Positions 27,496 to 34,587 of a stretch of DNA of 64,000 nt are shown here, piece by piece. Both the position numbers and the translations under genes were made by a program. Numbering within the stretch: the first letter of the stretch is position 1; the number at the start of each line of letters is the position of its first letter. The stretch spans positions 1 through 64,000 of the forward strand of contig JAIUOK010000009.1 of assembly GCA_020161245.1 (NCBI GenBank), in the 5' to 3' direction. The DNA comes from Actinomycetota bacterium. GTDB taxonomy: Bacteria > Actinomycetota > Actinomycetes > S36-B12 > CAIYMF01. The notes beneath the pieces were generated by a model. The model did not search any database. It saw only the letters and a list, made by a program, of their open reading frames with translations, and was not told the DNA's origin.

Positions 27496-27523
27496 AGCGA
27501 GTTCCTCCGGGTTCCGCATCAGG

Positions 27524-27640
27524 TCACTTGCAGGTGCAGCGCTGCTCGGTGGGCACGTGCGCCATGACCATGTCGACGTGCTGGCCGCACCCGGCCCAGG
27601 TGGTCTTGCGGCAGTAGTCGCAGGAGACGGGACGGCACAT
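27524..27640 (-). CDS. 38-residue cysteine-rich small protein
   Basis: A short frame: ATG at 27640 with GGAGGA 6 nt upstream, 38 codons, TGA at 27524. The peptide has six cysteines (positions 2, 7, 10, 18, 35, 37) as CxxC (7-10), a central WAGCGQHVD and a terminal CTCK, which looks like a zinc- or copper-binding knuckle. It is the first gene of the sulfur operon, about 50 nt behind a TANNNT -10 that abuts a CsoR-type operator. I recall similar peptides beside rhodanese and metal-thiol genes in Actinomycetota, but no function is known to me. A metal or persulfide carrier is a guess. Confidence 0.8.
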   Translation of the reverse strand: MCRPVSCDYCRKTTWAGCGQHVDMVMAHVPTEQRCTCK

Positions 27641-27703
27641 GGTGGTTCCTCCGTGTTCAGAGCGGGAGCGGGCCGGACGACCCGGGGTCGTCGTGCCTAA
27701 CGT

Positions 27704-27719
27704 ATACCCCCGGGGGTAT
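27704..27719. promoter_or_regulatory. CsoR/CstR-type operator, copy 1 (divergent promoters)
   Basis: ATACCCCCGGGGGTAT, a perfect 16-bp palindrome with the G-tract form recognised by CsoR-family repressors (CsoR, RcnR, CstR). It lies between divergent genes: leftward -10 TACGTT (27704-27699) and rightward -10 TATCAT (27717-27722) both touch its ends. The identical 16-mer recurs at 32161. Confidence 0.85.
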
Positions 27720-27881
27720 CATTCCCGACGTACGTGACGAGCACGACGGGGTGCTGCCCGCCGCTCCCGGTCCGACCGGCCGGCAGCTCCGCGACCCCGT
27801 CCGCCCGTCCGTCGCCGACGCCGGCCCGGCGATCCGCCCCCTGCGGTCCGGGCCGGCGCCTCGATGCGGAAGGGGCACGCC

Positions 27882-29201
27882 ATGCCGGAGCAGGCGACCG
27901 CACGGCGGTGGGTCGTCATCGGCGCGACGCCGGAGTCGCGGCGCAGCTGCGCCGCGCTCGTCGCCGGGGGCGACGACGTCGTCCACCTGGCCACGCCCAC
28001 CGATGCCGACCTGGCGGGCGTCCTCACGGGGGGTGTGGACGGCATCGCGGTGCTGCTGCACGACGACACGCAGGCGCTGCGCTACTGCCTCGCCGCCGAG
28101 CACCTGCGTCCCGGGCTGCCCATGGTGGTCGCCCTGTTCGACAAGACCGCCGCGGCCCAGCTGGTCTCGGTCATCCCGCACTGCCGGGTGACCTCGCCGG
28201 CGGAGGTGGCGCTCCCCTCACTGGTCGCGGCGGCCCTCTCGGACAGCCTCACCGGTGTCGTGGCCGAGGACGGGGGCTGGACCGGCTACACGGGCGCAGG
28301 GGCGGCGCCGTCCGAGTTCGCGCTGCCGCGCGGCACCCGCTGGCGGTCCAGGCTCGGCGTCCTGCAGGGGCAGCTGCGCCCGCACGACTCGGGCTCCCTC
28401 ATCCTGCTCACCGGTCTCGCCGGGATCCTGGCGCTGCTCGCGGTCGACACGGTCGCCGGCCTGCTCGTGCTGCACGAATCTCCGATCGGCGCGTTCCACG
28501 CGGCTGTGCGCACGGTCGCGACCGTGGGCCCTGTCCCGGTCGAGGAGGACCACCCCGGCTATCTGCTCTTCGCCGCCCTCGCGATGCTCGTCACGATCGG
28601 GCTCACCGCCATGTTCACGGCCGGCATCGTCGAGCACCTGCTCTCGGGCCGCCTCATCGCGATCTGGGGACGGCGGGTACTGCCGCGCCGCGGGCACGTC
28701 GTGGTGGTGGGCATGGGCCAGGTCGGCCTGCGCCTGGCCGAGGAGATCCGCCGGCACGGGCTCGGCGTCGTCGGCATCGAGCGCTTCGCCTCGGCGCCGC
28801 ACCTGCGCACAGCACGCTCCCTCGACATCCCCGTGCTGGTGGGCGACGGGAGTCGGCGCAAGGTGCTGCTGCGGGCTCGGGCCGACCACGCGGTCGCGCT
28901 GTGCGCAGTCGCCTCGGACGAGCTCGACAACGTCGCCGTCGCGGTGACCGCGAGGGCGGTGGCACCCGACCTTCGTGTCGTGATGCGGGCCGGCAACCAC
29001 GACGCCATCGCCGAGACCCAGTCGCTGTTCCGGATCGGCACCGTCGTCGACACCGCGGGCCTCACGGCGGCGTACGTGGTGCGCTGCCTGACTGACGCGC
29101 GCCCGCGCGTCGTGCTGTCCGTGGGCTCGGGCGCACTGGTGGTCGATCGCGAGTCCGGGCTCGCCGACCTCATGGCCTCGGACGGCGACTGCGCGCACTG
29201 A
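27882..29201 (+). CDS. RCK (TrkA-N)-type membrane protein with two NAD-binding domains and degenerate channel pore
   Basis: 439 residues. N-terminal Rossmann-like domain (VVIGATPESRRSC, 11-23), two hydrophobic helices about 172-198 and 227-252, then a second TrkA-N domain with GMGQVGLRLAEE (277-288). This is the layout of bacterial K+ channel or CASTOR-like proteins, but between the helices, where TVGYGD should be, the sequence is TVATVGPVPVEED (211-223), so a K+ filter is not preserved. Start ATG 27882 is chosen over ATG 27864 because GGAAGGGG lies just upstream. Its promoter abuts the CsoR-type operator shared with the sulfur operon. The transported species, if any, is unknown. Confidence 0.85.
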   Translation: MPEQATARRWVVIGATPESRRSCAALVAGGDDVVHLATPTDADLAGVLTGGVDGIAVLLHDDTQALRYCLAAEHLRPGLPMVVALFDKTAAAQLVSVIPHCRVTSPAEVALPSLVAAALSDSLTGVVAEDGGWTGYTGAGAAPSEFALPRGTRWRSRLGVLQGQLRPHDSGSLILLTGLAGILALLAVDTVAGLLVLHESPIGAFHAAVRTVATVGPVPVEEDHPGYLLFAALAMLVTIGLTAMFTAGIVEHLLSGRLIAIWGRRVLPRRGHVVVVGMGQVGLRLAEEIRRHGLGVVGIERFASAPHLRTARSLDIPVLVGDGSRRKVLLRARADHAVALCAVASDELDNVAVAVTARAVAPDLRVVMRAGNHDAIAETQSLFRIGTVVDTAGLTAAYVVRCLTDARPRVVLSVGSGALVVDRESGLADLMASDGDCAH

Positions 29202-29205
29202 CGCG

Positions 29206-29246
29206 GCGACGGCGGCCCGGGTGCGGAGAGCCCGGGCCGCCGTCGC
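29206..29246. terminator. Bidirectional terminator
   Basis: Perfect 16-bp stem GCGACGGCGGCCCGGG with a 9-nt loop, between the convergent RCK protein and DUF2202 genes. Confidence 0.88.
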
Positions 29247-29263
29247 ACGTCCGTACCTCGCTG

Positions 29264-29977
29264 TCAGCCGCCGAAGGCGACGAGGTGCTGCTGGGAGCCG
29301 TTGCGCAGGTTGGTGTAGACCCGCGTCACGTCCGACGCCGTCAGCCCGGACAGCGCCGAGGTGAGGTCGGCGATGTCGGCCTTCTCGACCGCGACGCCCG
29401 CGGCGAGGGCGGCGGAGGGCGAGGTGGCCCCGGCGAGCAGCGAGTCGTAGAGGGCCTGCAGGTCGTCCGAGACGAACACGCCGGCAGGCTGGCCCGCCGT
29501 CGGGTCGGCGACGCCGTACCGCGTCATCAGGGTGCGCAGTGCCGCCTGGTGCTGCGACTCCGACGTCGCGATGCGCGAGAACTGCACGAGGGAGGGGTAC
29601 TTCGCGGCGAGCGCGGTGTACAGGTCGTGGGCGAGCTTCTCCTCCTCCGCCATACCGGCGAGGTCGGCCTTCTGGGCCGCCGTCAGCGAGCCGATCACGA
29701 CGGTCGCGGTGCCGGTGCGCGGCGCGGTGGACGAGGCTGCGGAACGGCCGCGCGCCTGGGTGCCGGCGGCACGGCCGGCGGCCGCGCCCGGGGACGCGAC
29801 GGTGGCCGAGCGGCCCCCGCGGTAGGCCTGGGCGCCGCCGGTGCCGGTGCCGTCCTGGGTGCACGTCGTCGGGTCGGCCACGGCCGGAGCGGCGCTGGCG
29901 GCGGCGGGGACGGCGACGAGGGCGATGCCGGCCGCACCCGCGAGGACGGCTGCGGCCAGGGCCTTGGTGGTGCTCAT
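29264..29977 (-). CDS. Secreted DUF2202 (ferritin-like) protein
   Basis: 237 residues. Signal peptide at 1-30 (LAAAVLAGAAGIALVAVPAAASA), a low-complexity Gly/Ala/Arg linker to about residue 95, then DUF2202: MAEEEKLAHDLYTAL, SESQHQAALRTLM, GVAVEKADIADL and a final NGSQQHLVAF. The Glu/His pairs repeat with helical spacing as in ferritin-like four-helix bundles and may bind metal. AGGAG precedes the ATG. It is divergent from a two-component system, which probably controls it; function otherwise unknown. Confidence 0.88.
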   Translation of the reverse strand: MSTTKALAAAVLAGAAGIALVAVPAAASAAPAVADPTTCTQDGTGTGGAQAYRGGRSATVASPGAAAGRAAGTQARGRSAASSTAPRTGTATVVIGSLTAAQKADLAGMAEEEKLAHDLYTALAAKYPSLVQFSRIATSESQHQAALRTLMTRYGVADPTAGQPAGVFVSDDLQALYDSLLAGATSPSAALAAGVAVEKADIADLTSALSGLTASDVTRVYTNLRNGSQQHLVAFGG

Positions 29978-30144
29978 GGTGCTCTCCTAGTGGATCGGGC
30001 GCAGCGTCCTGGCTGCGCGAACACCCCGACCATCGGCGCCTCCTCTGCCGTGCGCGTGCAGCCCATGTGGAGGTCGTGTGGAGATCCGCGGCCACGGGCG
30101 GCGACTGCGCGCGACGTCGGCCCCGGGGACGCCAGGATGGGGGC

Positions 30145-30828
30145 ATGCCGACGGTGCTGGTGGTGGAGGACGAGCGCGACATCCGTGATCTCCTCAGGCG
30201 CTACCTCGAGCGCGACGGCCACGCCGTGCTGACGGCCGGCACCGGTGCCGAGGGGCTGCGCTACCTCGAGGAGTCGGCAGCCGACCTCGTGCTCCTCGAC
30301 CTCGGTCTGCCCGACATCGACGGCACGGAGCTGCTGCGCTTCGCGTCGGTCACGGGCGTCCCTGTCATCGCGCTCACCGCCCGCAGCTCCGTCGACGACC
30401 GGATCCACGGCCTCGAGCTGGGGGCCGACGACTATGTGACCAAGCCCTTCTCGCCCCGCGAGGTCGTCCTGCGCGTGGACGCCGTCCTCGCGCGCCGGAG
30501 CGGCCCGTCCGAGAACGCCTCTGCCGACAGCTACGGCAGCGGCCGCCTCCTGATCGACAAGGATCGGCACGAGGCGCAGTGGGACGGCACCGTCCTCGAC
30601 CTCACGCCGACCGAGTGGGGCGTGCTCACGGCGCTGGCCTCCACGCCGGGGCGGGTGTACTCCCGCGCCGAGCTGGTGAACCGGGTGCGCGGCTACGAGT
30701 TCGCCGGGTACGAGCGGACGATCGATTCGCACGTGAAGAACCTGAGGCACAAGCTCGGGGCCGCAGGGCCGGACGTCGTCGAGACCGTGCTGGGCGCCGG
30801 CTACCGACTGGGGCTGCGCCGTGACTGA
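30145..30828 (+). CDS. OmpR/PhoB-type response regulator
   Basis: 227 residues. Receiver domain 1-120 with acidic pair Glu8-Asp9, phosphoacceptor Asp52 in LLDLGLPDIDG and Lys in DDYVTKPFSP; C-terminal winged helix with WGVLTALASTPGRVYSRAELVNRV and TIDSHVKNLRHKLG. The ATG at 30145 lies 6 nt behind CAGGAT, so the mRNA may be leaderless. The 3' end overlaps the histidine kinase gene by 8 bp. The stimulus is not apparent. Confidence 0.95.
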   Translation: MPTVLVVEDERDIRDLLRRYLERDGHAVLTAGTGAEGLRYLEESAADLVLLDLGLPDIDGTELLRFASVTGVPVIALTARSSVDDRIHGLELGADDYVTKPFSPREVVLRVDAVLARRSGPSENASADSYGSGRLLIDKDRHEAQWDGTVLDLTPTEWGVLTALASTPGRVYSRAELVNRVRGYEFAGYERTIDSHVKNLRHKLGAAGPDVVETVLGAGYRLGLRRD

Positions 30829-32146
30829 GGCCGCCGCGGCCTCGGGCTCGCTGCGCCGCCGCCTGCTGCTCGCGTTCGTGCTGGTGGCTCTGACATCGGT
30901 CGCCGTCATGACGGCGCTGGCCCTGGTCGGCGCGGCACGGGGCGTGGCGGCGGGGCAGTCAGCAGCACGTGCGGATGCCGCCGCTGCTGCCGCGTCCGCA
31001 GCAGGGCGCGCCTACACGGCCGCCGGCGGATGGGAGGGCGCCGACCTGGCGGAGGCCGAGACGGTAGCGGCCGACGCCGGCGCCCGGCTCGTCGTCCGGC
31101 CGGCATCGGGCGGCGGTCACGGGGTTCCGCAGGGTGAGGGCGTGGTCGTGGCCGACGTCGTCGTCGACGGCGACGTCGTCGGATCCGCCCGCCTCATCTT
31201 CGGCGGCGATTCCGCACAGGCGGCGCTGCGGACCGCCGGCACCTGGATCCTCATCGCGGCGGCGGTAGGGCTGGTGGTCGCCGTGGCGGCGGCGTGGTTC
31301 GTCAGCCGCAGCATCGCGCTGCCGCTGCAGCGTGTCGCAGCGATGGCGCGCACGTTCGCGGCGGGCGACACCGCGGCCCGCCCGGAGCCGCGCGATCTCG
31401 CAGCCGTCGGCGAGATCGGCGACGTCGCACGCGCGTTCGACGAGACGGCCGACCAGCTCGTCCGCGCCGACGACGCGCGACGACGCATGGCGGCCGACGT
31501 CGCCCACGAGCTGCGCACGCCGCTGGCGGTCCTGCGGGCCGAGCTCGAGGAGCTGAGCGACGGGTTCGCCGACCCCAGCCCGGAGCGGCTCGCGGCGCTG
31601 CACCAGCAAACGCTGCGTCTCGGGCGGGTGGTCGACGACCTCGCCGAGCTCTCGGCCGCGGAGGGCGCTGCCGCCTCGCTGCGGCGAGCACCGCTCGATC
31701 TCGGCGACCTCGCGACGGCGGCCGTCGAGGCGTCCCGCGGCTCGTTCGCCGCCGCGGGCATCGCGGTGACCACAGCAGCGGCGCCCGGCGTCACGGTGCT
31801 CGGAGACCGCGACCGGCTCCACCAGGTGACGGGCAACCTGCTGGCGAACTGCCTGCGCTACTGCCGCAGCGGCGACTCCGTCGAGGTGTCCGTGCGGGCC
31901 GCGGGCCGCGATGCCGTGCTCAGCGTGGCCGACACGGGCCCCGGCATCCCCTCCGCGGACCTGCCGCACGTGTTCGAACGGCTCTGGCGCGGACGCGCGG
32001 ATGTCGACGCCGGCGGATCGGGCATCGGCCTCGCCGTCGTCCAGGAGCTGGTCCGGGCGCATGGCGGGACCGTGACGGCGCAGTCGCCGGCCGCGGGGGG
32101 CACGACCATCGAGGTACGGCTGCCCCTGGCCCCGCCAGCCCCCTGA
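30821..32146 (+). CDS. Sensor histidine kinase
   Basis: 441 residues, GTG start inside the regulator gene. Two transmembrane helices (about 16-40 and 140-165) enclose a ~100-residue extracytoplasmic sensor region, followed by HAMP (SRSIALPLQRVAAMARTFAAGD), the dimerisation H-box DVAHELRTPLAVL with phosphoacceptor His229, and an HATPase with N-box NLLANCLRYC, G1 VADTGPGIP and G2 GGSGIGLAVV. It phosphorylates the adjacent regulator. The sensor domain has no recognisable ligand motif. The operator-bearing trx promoter begins right after the stop. Confidence 0.95.
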   Translation: MTEAAAASGSLRRRLLLAFVLVALTSVAVMTALALVGAARGVAAGQSAARADAAAAAASAAGRAYTAAGGWEGADLAEAETVAADAGARLVVRPASGGGHGVPQGEGVVVADVVVDGDVVGSARLIFGGDSAQAALRTAGTWILIAAAVGLVVAVAAAWFVSRSIALPLQRVAAMARTFAAGDTAARPEPRDLAAVGEIGDVARAFDETADQLVRADDARRRMAADVAHELRTPLAVLRAELEELSDGFADPSPERLAALHQQTLRLGRVVDDLAELSAAEGAAASLRRAPLDLGDLATAAVEASRGSFAAAGIAVTTAAAPGVTVLGDRDRLHQVTGNLLANCLRYCRSGDSVEVSVRAAGRDAVLSVADTGPGIPSADLPHVFERLWRGRADVDAGGSGIGLAVVQELVRAHGGTVTAQSPAAGGTTIEVRLPLAPPAP

Positions 32147-32160
32147 CCGGTTCCAGGAAT

Positions 32161-32176
32161 ATACCCCCGGGGGTAT
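32161..32176 (+). promoter_or_regulatory. CsoR/CstR-type operator, copy 2 (trx operon promoter)
   Basis: The same 16-bp palindrome ATACCCCCGGGGGTAT as at 27704. Its last three bases begin the -10 TATGCT (32174-32179), so the operator fills the promoter spacer. The presumed transcript starts near 32186, about 30 nt before the thioredoxin ATG. Confidence 0.85.
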
Positions 32177-32216
32177 GCTGTTCCAGGGTCGAGACGCCCT
32201 TCAGGAAGGAACAGCC

Positions 32217-32585
32217 ATGAGCACCATCACCCTCACCGCCGACACGTTCGAGGACACCGTCACCGCCGACGGCATCACCTTCGTGGACTTCTGGGCCTCG
32301 TGGTGCGCCCCGTGCCGCGCGTTCGCGCCGGTGTTCGAGAAGGCGTCCGCCACCCACCCGGACATCAGGTTCGGCAAGGTCGACACGGAGGCCGAGCAGG
32401 AGCTCGCCGCCGCAGGGCAGATCACCGCCATCCCGACGCTCATGGCGTTCAAGGACGGCGTGCTCGTCTACCGCGAGGCCGGGGCCCTGCGCGAGAAGGA
32501 CTTCGAGGGGCTGATCGCCGCGGTCCGCGCCCTCGACCTCGAGGCCGCCCTGGCCGACCACGACCACGACCACTCGCACGCCTGA
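32217..32585 (+). CDS. Thioredoxin with His-rich C-terminal tail
   Basis: 122 residues. Canonical fold with VDFWASWCAPCRAF: redox cysteines Cys30 and Cys33 in WCAPC, and the cis-Pro loop AIPTLMAF. The active site differs from the usual WCGPC by Ala, which occurs in thioredoxins of sulfur-oxidising and stress operons. The C-terminus DHDHDHSHA is a likely metal-binding tail. AGGAAGGA lies 7 nt before the ATG. First gene of a rightward operon under the CsoR-type operator; it could reduce persulfides carried by the rhodanese proteins. Confidence 0.93.
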   Translation: MSTITLTADTFEDTVTADGITFVDFWASWCAPCRAFAPVFEKASATHPDIRFGKVDTEAEQELAAAGQITAIPTLMAFKDGVLVYREAGALREKDFEGLIAAVRALDLEAALADHDHDHSHA

Positions 32586-32612
32586 TCCCGTCCCGTCCGA
32601 GGAGACCTCCCC

Positions 32613-33014
32613 GTGAAGAACCCCGTCCGCCTGCTCGTCCTGCTCGTGCTGACCCTGGTAGGCGCGCTCACCCTGTCGTCCTGCAGCTCGAGCAGCGTCC
32701 AGGCCGTCAGCCCGCAGGACTGGCTCGCGAAGTCCCAGCAGCAGGGCGTCGTCATCGTCGACGTCCGCACGCCCGGCGAGTACGCGCAGGGCCACGTGGA
32801 CGGCGCGATCAACATCGACGTCGAGGGCGGCGCCTTCGACCAGCAGATCGCCAAGCTCGACAAGAACGCGACGTACGTCGTCTACTGCCACAGCGGCCGC
32901 CGCTCGGGGCTCGCGACGGACGCGATGGCCAAGGCCGGGTTCACCAACGTGGTCAACCTGCAGGGCGGCATCGCCGATCTGCAGTCGGCCGGCGCGAGCA
33001 TCGTCTCCGGCTGA
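32613..33014 (+). CDS. Rhodanese lipoprotein
   Basis: 133 residues. Lipoprotein signal: basic start, hydrophobic LLVLLVLTLVGALT and lipobox LSSC with Cys24 as the lipid-modified residue. The rest is one rhodanese domain (VIVDVRTPGEYAQGHVDGAINI) with active-site loop CHSGRRS, Cys92. It would therefore transfer sulfane sulfur on the outer face of the membrane. Ribosome site GGAG at 32599-32602. 27 bp after thioredoxin and 1 bp before the next gene. Confidence 0.92.
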   Translation: MKNPVRLLVLLVLTLVGALTLSSCSSSSVQAVSPQDWLAKSQQQGVVIVDVRTPGEYAQGHVDGAINIDVEGGAFDQQIAKLDKNATYVVYCHSGRRSGLATDAMAKAGFTNVVNLQGGIADLQSAGASIVSG

Positions 33015-33015
33015 C

Positions 33016-33486
33016 GTGGCGCGCACAGCCTGGGCCGCGATGCGGGGCTGGCCGCGGCGTCGTTGGGCCGTCGCGGCGCTGGCCGTCGTCGGGACGGTGC
33101 TGGTCGTCGGCATCCCGACCGTGCTCGTGCCGACGCCGGTCTTCGGCCGCGAGATCGCCGTGACGTGGTGGGCCTGGCCGGCGCTGCTGGTGACCGCGGT
33201 CCTCGCCGGGCTGGTGTCGGCCACCTACGTGCGCGCCGCGCCGCTGCCCGCAGGTGACGACGTGTCGCGCGCCGGCGTGGTCGGCGGCTTCCTCACCTAT
33301 CTCGCCGTGGGGTGCCCGGTGTGCAACAAGGTGGCGCTGCTGGCGCTCGGGTACACCGGTGCGCTGCAGTGGTTCGCCCCCGTGCAGCCCGTGCTCGCGG
33401 TCGCGGGCATCGCCGTCCTCGCCTACGCGCTCCATCGGCGGCTCCTCGGCGAGATCGCCTGTCCCGCGCCGCAGGCCGTCCGATGA
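33016..33486 (+). CDS. Small membrane protein with CPVC motif
   Basis: 156 residues, about four hydrophobic helices (18-38, 52-72, 88-116, 122-140). At the end of a helix it carries VGCPVCNKVALLALG: a CxxC (Cys100, Cys103) next to Asn-Lys, resembling the redox or metal-binding motifs of small thiol membrane proteins. Start GTG one base after the rhodanese stop. I recall such CPVCNK proteins next to thioredoxin/rhodanese genes in other actinobacteria but know of no function. In this operon it is a candidate for moving reducing power or sulfur across the membrane. Confidence 0.8.
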   Translation: MARTAWAAMRGWPRRRWAVAALAVVGTVLVVGIPTVLVPTPVFGREIAVTWWAWPALLVTAVLAGLVSATYVRAAPLPAGDDVSRAGVVGGFLTYLAVGCPVCNKVALLALGYTGALQWFAPVQPVLAVAGIAVLAYALHRRLLGEIACPAPQAVR

Positions 33487-33821
33487 GCGCGGCAGGCTCG
33501 GGGCTCGAGCATCTCCTCGACGACGCCGCCTCGGACCTCCAGCGGTTATCAGGCGGCGCTGCCGTCTGCACCTTCACGCGCAGCGGCCGCGCCGTACCGG
33601 GCATCAAGTACGCGGAGGGCCGGTGGGCTGCTCTGCGCGAGGTCCATCGGGGCACGTCGTCGGGCGGGCAGCAGAACGCGCGTGAGACGCTCGCCGCGTG
33701 GCAGCGGCAGCTCGACGCCGTCGTTGCTCGCGGGGCCGGCGCCGACTGGGTGGCCTACCGGACGGGCGGCGTCGACGCCCTCCACGATCTGATCGCCAGC
33801 GACATCGAAGGGACCAGGTGA
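33483..33821 (+). CDS. Hypothetical protein in the trx-rhodanese operon
   Basis: 112 residues, soluble, one Cys (Cys29). Not recognised. Segments: GLEHLLDDAASDLQRLSGGAAVCTFTRSGRAVPGIKYAEGRW is best read as a helix followed by a short beta hairpin, and then ARETLAAWQRQLDAVV forms an amphipathic helix (quoted in pieces of the protein). The ATG overlaps the preceding stop (ATGA), so it is coupled to the CPVC membrane protein. No function is proposed. Confidence 0.75.
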   Translation: MSAAGSGLEHLLDDAASDLQRLSGGAAVCTFTRSGRAVPGIKYAEGRWAALREVHRGTSSGGQQNARETLAAWQRQLDAVVARGAGADWVAYRTGGVDALHDLIASDIEGTR

Positions 33822-33826
33822 GCGGC

Positions 33827-34435
33827 ATGACCAGCGAGATGTGGGACCAGCGGTACTCCGGCCGCGAGCCGGTGTGGTCGACCACGCCCAACATGTGGGT
33901 GGAGCAGGTGGCCTCGCAGCTCCCCGTCGGGACAGCCCTGGATCTCGCCGCCGGCGAGGGCCGCAACGCGCTCTGGCTGGCCGAGCTCGGATGGGACGCG
34001 ACCGCCGTCGACTTCTCCGCGGTCGCGCTCGAGCGGGCCCGCGCCTGGGCGTCCGAGCGGCTCGGCGACGATGCCGGCCGCCTGACGACCGTCGTCGCGG
34101 ATCTCGCCGAGTACCAGCCGGAGCAGGCCTTCGACCTGGTGATGGTCGTGTACCTCCAGGTGCCCGAGGATCTGCGTCGCCCCGTTCTGCGGGCCGCCGC
34201 TTCTGCGGTCGCCCCCGGCGGACGTCTGCTGGTCGTGGCCCACGACTCCGCCAACATCGCCGACGGTCACGGCGGCCCCGGCGACCCCGCCGTCTGCTAC
34301 ACCGCCGAGGACGTCGTGACCGACGTCGCGGGTCTGGGCCTCTCGCCGCTGCGTGTCGAGCTCGCCCGCCGCCCGGTCGCGACGCCCGACGGCGAGAAGG
34401 TCGCACTCGACGCCCTCGCCCTCCTCGCCCGCTGA
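33827..34435 (+). CDS. Class I SAM-dependent methyltransferase
   Basis: 202 residues. MWDQRYSGREPVWSTTPN is the usual opening of TehB/UbiE-like methyltransferases; motif I is ALDLAAGEGRNALWLAELG, followed by ATAVDFSAVALERAR (motif II) and LVMVVYLQVP (motif IV region). ATG 33827 gives MTSEMWD as in relatives; GTG 33818, overlapping the previous stop, is an alternative adding three residues. The last gene of the trx operon. Thiol or sulfide methylation would fit the context but the sequence does not prove it. Confidence 0.88.
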   Translation: MTSEMWDQRYSGREPVWSTTPNMWVEQVASQLPVGTALDLAAGEGRNALWLAELGWDATAVDFSAVALERARAWASERLGDDAGRLTTVVADLAEYQPEQAFDLVMVVYLQVPEDLRRPVLRAAASAVAPGGRLLVVAHDSANIADGHGGPGDPAVCYTAEDVVTDVAGLGLSPLRVELARRPVATPDGEKVALDALALLAR

Positions 34436-34587
34436 CGCTCCACCCAGCGTGACGGCGCGCTGCGCCCGGTCGTCCGTTCGGCCGGGAGGGTGACGCTCAG
34501 CCGACCCGATGGCACGAACGTACGATCACGCACCGCATCCGCTCCCCCTACCGTGGCCGCGCAGGTAGAGGAGGGACGCGGGCCGCC

